Below, in pieces: positions 6,241 through 8,252 of a stretch of DNA of 8,252 nucleotides. The notes beneath the pieces are model-generated. The model did no database searches. It saw only the letters and a program-made list of their open reading frames with translations, and was not told where the DNA came from. The first letter of the stretch is position 1. Every line of letters begins with the position of its first letter. This DNA comes from an uncultured Collinsella sp. (GTDB lineage: Bacteria; Actinomycetota; Coriobacteriia; Coriobacteriales; Coriobacteriaceae): contig URYA01000065.1 of assembly GCA_900551975.1 (NCBI GenBank), forward strand, positions 1 through 8,252, written 5' to 3'. Position numbers and translations under genes: made by a program.

Positions 6241-7297
6241 CGCTTTCCTTAACCGTCAGCGAGATCAGACGGAATGCGATGGTGAGCACCGCCACGCCAA
6301 TCACGCCGGACAGGATATACATGGCAGCCTGACCGGCAAAGCCAAGACCCTGCTCCTCGGAATAGGCCTGCAGGTAATCACCCGTAGGCAGAGCGTCGGC
6401 AAAGGTCGGGGTATCAAGGCCGACCGAAGCTTGCAGGCTGTCGTCACCAACCTCCTGAACGGCGGTCGCGGCGCCCTCGGCGTCCCACTCGCCCCATGCG
6501 TCACCTGTGGCAAGCAAGCCGAGCGGCGTAGCCACGACAAGCACGGCAACCAAGATGAGCGTGGGGACCAGCGAGGTCTTCTTGGCAGCAGCGCCCTCGG
6601 CAGTAAGCTGGCCATCGACGGCCTCGGGCCCGACGATAACGCTCGGCGCCGTCTTCTTGATAAAGCCGTAGATCGCGGCAGTCGCCACGCCCTCGACCAC
6701 GCCGGCAACCAGCATATGCGGGATCAACATGGCCGGAATAGCCACGGACAGCGGGAAGGGGCAGTACAGCGGAGCGCCCGAAGCGTTGGTGAAGAGCATC
6801 GGCTGAATACCAAACTCGATTGCCGCGCACAGGGCCGCCAGGCACAGGCCGACCCAACCGCTCACGATGGCAGAAACCGAGGTGCCCCAGCTCTTGTCGT
6901 GCAGGCGGCTGTTGAGCGCACGGAACACGATAGCAGCGACAAACGGCAGCACAAAGGCCATGTTAAAGCAGTTGGCGCCAAACGACAGAACGCCGCCGTC
7001 GCCAAACAGCAGCGCCTGCAGTGCCAGCGCAACCGAGACAGCGATAGCCGCGGCCTCGGGGCCTAGCAGCAGCGCAATGAGCGCGCCGCCGACGGCGTGA
7101 CCTGTGGTGCCGCCGGGCAGCGGCACATTGAACATCATAAGCAGGAAGGAGAACGCGGCGCAGATGCCCAGGAAAGCCATGTGCTCGCGATCGAGCGTGG
7201 CGCGCACTTTCTTGATGCAGTGAACCCAAACGGGCACCATCGCCACTGCCATGACGGCATCGGTCTGCGGGGACAGATAATTATCTGGAATATGCAT
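6212..7297 (-). CDS. cbiM: Metal-binding membrane protein CbiM/NikM with fused CbiN-like (PDGLE-type) C-terminal part
   Basis: This is the substrate-specific subunit of the importer, which captures Ni2+ or Co2+ at the outer face of the membrane. It has 361 residues. The CbiM part (about 1-215) begins MHIPDNYLSP; M1, H2 and H67 (in GGTTGHAVGG, 62-71) correspond to the M1/H2/H67 metal site known from NikM. Further family motifs are LFGDGG (97-102), FGANCFNMAF (106-115) and IPHMLVAGVVEG (192-203). After a soluble linker (about 216-241) come a membrane segment (242-262) continuing into PLGLLATGDAWGEW (258-271), an external loop and a second segment (322-345). This two-helix hairpin is the CbiN/PDGLE-like module, so no separate cbiN is needed. 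The ATG at 7297 is supported by GGGAGG (7303-7308). It is the first gene of the operon, behind a sigma-70-like promoter and a NikR-type operator, which makes nickel the more likely substrate. The symbol nikM would be equally defensible. Confidence 0.93.
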   Translation of the reverse strand: MHIPDNYLSPQTDAVMAVAMVPVWVHCIKKVRATLDREHMAFLGICAAFSFLLMMFNVPLPGGTTGHAVGGALIALLLGPEAAAIAVSVALALQALLFGDGGVLSFGANCFNMAFVLPFVAAIVFRALNSRLHDKSWGTSVSAIVSGWVGLCLAALCAAIEFGIQPMLFTNASGAPLYCPFPLSVAIPAMLIPHMLVAGVVEGVATAAIYGFIKKTAPSVIVGPEAVDGQLTAEGAAAKKTSLVPTLILVAVLVVATPLGLLATGDAWGEWDAEGAATAVQEVGDDSLQASVGLDTPTFADALPTGDYLQAYSEEQGLGFAGQAAMYILSGVIGVAVLTIAFRLISLTVKESGAHGNSRAA

Positions 7298-7354
7298 GCA
7301 CGCCTCCCGGTTATCGGCGCACGGAATTGCAACGCCGTTTGAATCACCTTTCCA

Positions 7355-7382
7355 GTGTTACGTAATGTCAGATTCGTAACAC
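7355..7382. promoter_or_regulatory. NikR-type operator, GTGTTAC-N14-GTAACAC
   Basis: A perfect inverted repeat of 8 bp (GTGTTACG 7355-7362 and CGTAACAC 7375-7382) spans 28 bp. The half-site spacing equals that of the E. coli NikR operator (6-N16-6), and GTGTTAC/GTAACAC half-sites have been described for NikR of other bacteria. It lies just downstream of the predicted transcription start of cbiM, a position where a bound repressor would block RNA polymerase. Nickel-dependent repression is inferred; the repeat itself is certain. Confidence 0.72.
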
Positions 7383-7392
7383 GACGCGGGCT

Positions 7393-7421
7393 ATCATAGC
7401 AAAACGGCGCACTGCCGACAA
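7393..7421 (-). promoter_or_regulatory. Promoter of the cbiMQO operon
   Basis: On the minus strand TTGTCG (7421-7416, 4 of 6 consensus) and TATGAT (7398-7393, 5 of 6) are separated by exactly 17 bp. The start would fall near 7386, giving a leader of about 88 nt before the ATG at 7297. The NikR-type operator begins a few bases downstream of that start. Confidence 0.65.
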
Positions 7422-7435
7422 AGCAGCACGCCGTT
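7401..7435 (-). terminator. Imperfect hairpin with short T run, possible pheT terminator
   Basis: On the minus strand AACGGCG (7435-7429) pairs with CGCCGTT (7409-7403) and CTGC (7426-7423) pairs with GCAG (7415-7412), with a 2x2 mismatch between the two helices and a 7-nt loop. It ends in TTTT (7404-7401, partly in the stem). It lies about 110 nt after the pheT stop. The -35 box of the cbiM promoter sits in its loop, so terminator and promoter overlap. The T run is short, so efficiency is doubtful. Confidence 0.4.
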
Positions 7436-7543
7436 ATGTAATGCGCGTGTCATATATGCAGGCTCAACGGTGCCTTATACCGGGCATAGCGGTCATGTAG
7501 GATTCGGCAGCAGCCACCGCTAACCCATACCCCAGCGCAGGAC

Positions 7544-8252
7544 CTAGCCGCGGACCTCGCCGTTTACGCCCTTGCACACCTTGGTGACGATCTTCTGGTG
7601 CGCCTTTTCGACCTCTTCGCTGGTGAGCGTGTGGTCGTCGGAGCGATACGTAAGCGCAAAGGCCATGGACTTCTTGCCCGCTCCGATGCGGATGGGATCG
7701 CGGTAGACATCGAACAGGCGCACGCCCTCGAGCAGCTTGCCGCCGGCACTCGTAATACGACGCTCAAGATCCTCGCAGGTCACAGTGTTGTCGACCACGA
7801 TAGCAAGGTCGTGCTCAACGGCCGGGTACTGCGAGAACTCACGGTAGTTCTCCTGGTTGCGGGCGCCCTTGATCAGCTTGTCCAAGTCGAGCTCAAAGGC
7901 AACGACGACCTCGTCAATGCCCATAGCCTCGCGCGCCTCGGGGTGAATCTCGCCAACCCAGCCCAGCACGGTACCGCCCGAGAGCACCTCGGCAGCACGA
8001 CCCGGCTGCAGGAAGGCATAGCCCTCGCCCTCGACGGGACGGAAGCGAACCTTCTCGACGCGCAGCTGGGCAAGCAGCTCCTCGACAATGCCCTTGCCAA
8101 AGAAGAAACGCAGCTTACGGTACTTCATGTTCCAGGACTGCTCGCTCCACTGGCCCGACAGCACGCCCGCTACGGACTTGGTCTCCTTGGGCAGGCTGGC
8201 GTTCTCGCGACCGTGGAACAAGCTGCCGACCTCGTACAGATGCACGTTGGGC
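7544..8252 (-). CDS. pheT: Phenylalanyl-tRNA synthetase beta chain, C-terminal part, cut by window edge
   Basis: PheT is the beta subunit of the alpha2-beta2 synthetase that charges tRNA-Phe; it acts in the cytoplasm. 235 codons plus the stop are visible, out of about 800 for a full chain. The frame is open to the right edge, so the GTG at 8245 is an internal valine (NVHLYEVGSLF), not a start. Visible parts: the end of the catalytic-like core with PGRAAEV and the GEIHPE turn, then the FDX-ACB anticodon-binding domain over the last roughly 97 residues, beginning at FSQYPAVEHDLAIVVD and containing GAGKKSMAFALTYRSDDHTL and TSEEV. The C-terminus (VCKGVNGEVRG) is complete and ends in TAG. It is transcribed in the same direction as cbiMQO and lies upstream of it, but a separate promoter and a hairpin between them suggest independent units. 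pheS is expected beyond the window edge. Confidence 0.96.
   Translation of the reverse strand, partial: PNVHLYEVGSLFHGRENASLPKETKSVAGVLSGQWSEQSWNMKYRKLRFFFGKGIVEELLAQLRVEKVRFRPVEGEGYAFLQPGRAAEVLSGGTVLGWVGEIHPEAREAMGIDEVVVAFELDLDKLIKGARNQENYREFSQYPAVEHDLAIVVDNTVTCEDLERRITSAGGKLLEGVRLFDVYRDPIRIGAGKKSMAFALTYRSDDHTLTSEEVEKAHQKIVTKVCKGVNGEVRG

Noticed and set aside
6233..7066. 277-codon open frame on the plus strand opposite cbiM
   Set aside because: Antisense shadow rich in Q, R, H and G; the minus strand encodes a clear CbiM.
7487..7522. Inverted repeat TAGCGGT / ACCGCTA just after pheT
   Set aside because: Seven pairs enclose 22 nt with little internal structure and no T run follows. It is probably chance or a weak 3' UTR hairpin, not enough for a feature.
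7298..7543. Cobalamin or NiCo riboswitch upstream of cbiM
   Set aside because: No B12-box-like or NiCo-like conserved core is visible, and the predicted leader of about 88 nt is too short for a cobalamin riboswitch. A DNA operator explains the region better.
8245..8252. GTG at 8245 as the start of a short separate gene
   Set aside because: The frame stays open to the window edge and the surrounding residues match the middle of PheT, so the gene simply continues outside.

Overview
The window looks like chromosomal DNA from a moderately GC-rich anaerobic actinobacterium of the class Coriobacteriia. Collinsella or a close relative is my best guess. The basis is the overall flavour of the proteins, the NNC/NNG codon bias and the CbiM/CbiQ subtype, not a database match. 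I see no mobile element, CRISPR array, tRNA or rRNA gene.

Layout from left to right. (1) Positions 1-1548, minus strand: the N-terminal 516 codons of a P2A-type (calcium-like) cation-transporting P-type ATPase, cut by the window edge. (2) Positions 1549-1990: a divergent intergenic region of 442 bp. It holds a striking two-hairpin leader in front of the ATPase, with loop-loop complementarity and a stem that covers the Shine-Dalgarno sequence, and the pyk promoter with repeated half-sites. (3) Positions 1991-3451, plus strand: pyruvate kinase, followed by a strong intrinsic terminator. (4) Positions 3518-3658: a short spacer that may carry a frameshifted remnant of a small gene on the plus strand. 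(5) Positions 3655-4503, minus strand: a zinc-dependent phospholipase C-like protein of unknown substrate. (6) Positions 4583-7297, minus strand: a three-gene ECF-type metal importer transcribed cbiM(N fused)-cbiQ-cbiO. (7) Positions 7298-7543: a control region with a promoter and a perfect NikR-type inverted repeat. (8) Positions 7544-8252, minus strand: the C-terminal part of the phenylalanyl-tRNA synthetase beta chain (pheT).

How the parts work together. CbiM binds the metal at the outer membrane face, its fused C-terminal part replaces the separate CbiN subunit, CbiQ couples the transporter to the ATPase, and CbiO supplies ATP hydrolysis. The operator GTGTTAC-N14-GTAACAC just downstream of the predicted transcription start suggests nickel-responsive repression by NikR. 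The system is therefore more likely a nickel importer (NikMQO) than a cobalt importer, despite the usual cbi names. No nikR gene and no nickel enzyme lies in the window.

The most unusual element is the ATPase leader at 1556-1657. On the ATPase mRNA it can form two hairpins whose loops are perfectly complementary over 7 nt, while the second stem buries the whole ribosome binding site. A mutually exclusive long-range pairing would release the site. I do not recognise it as a known riboswitch class.
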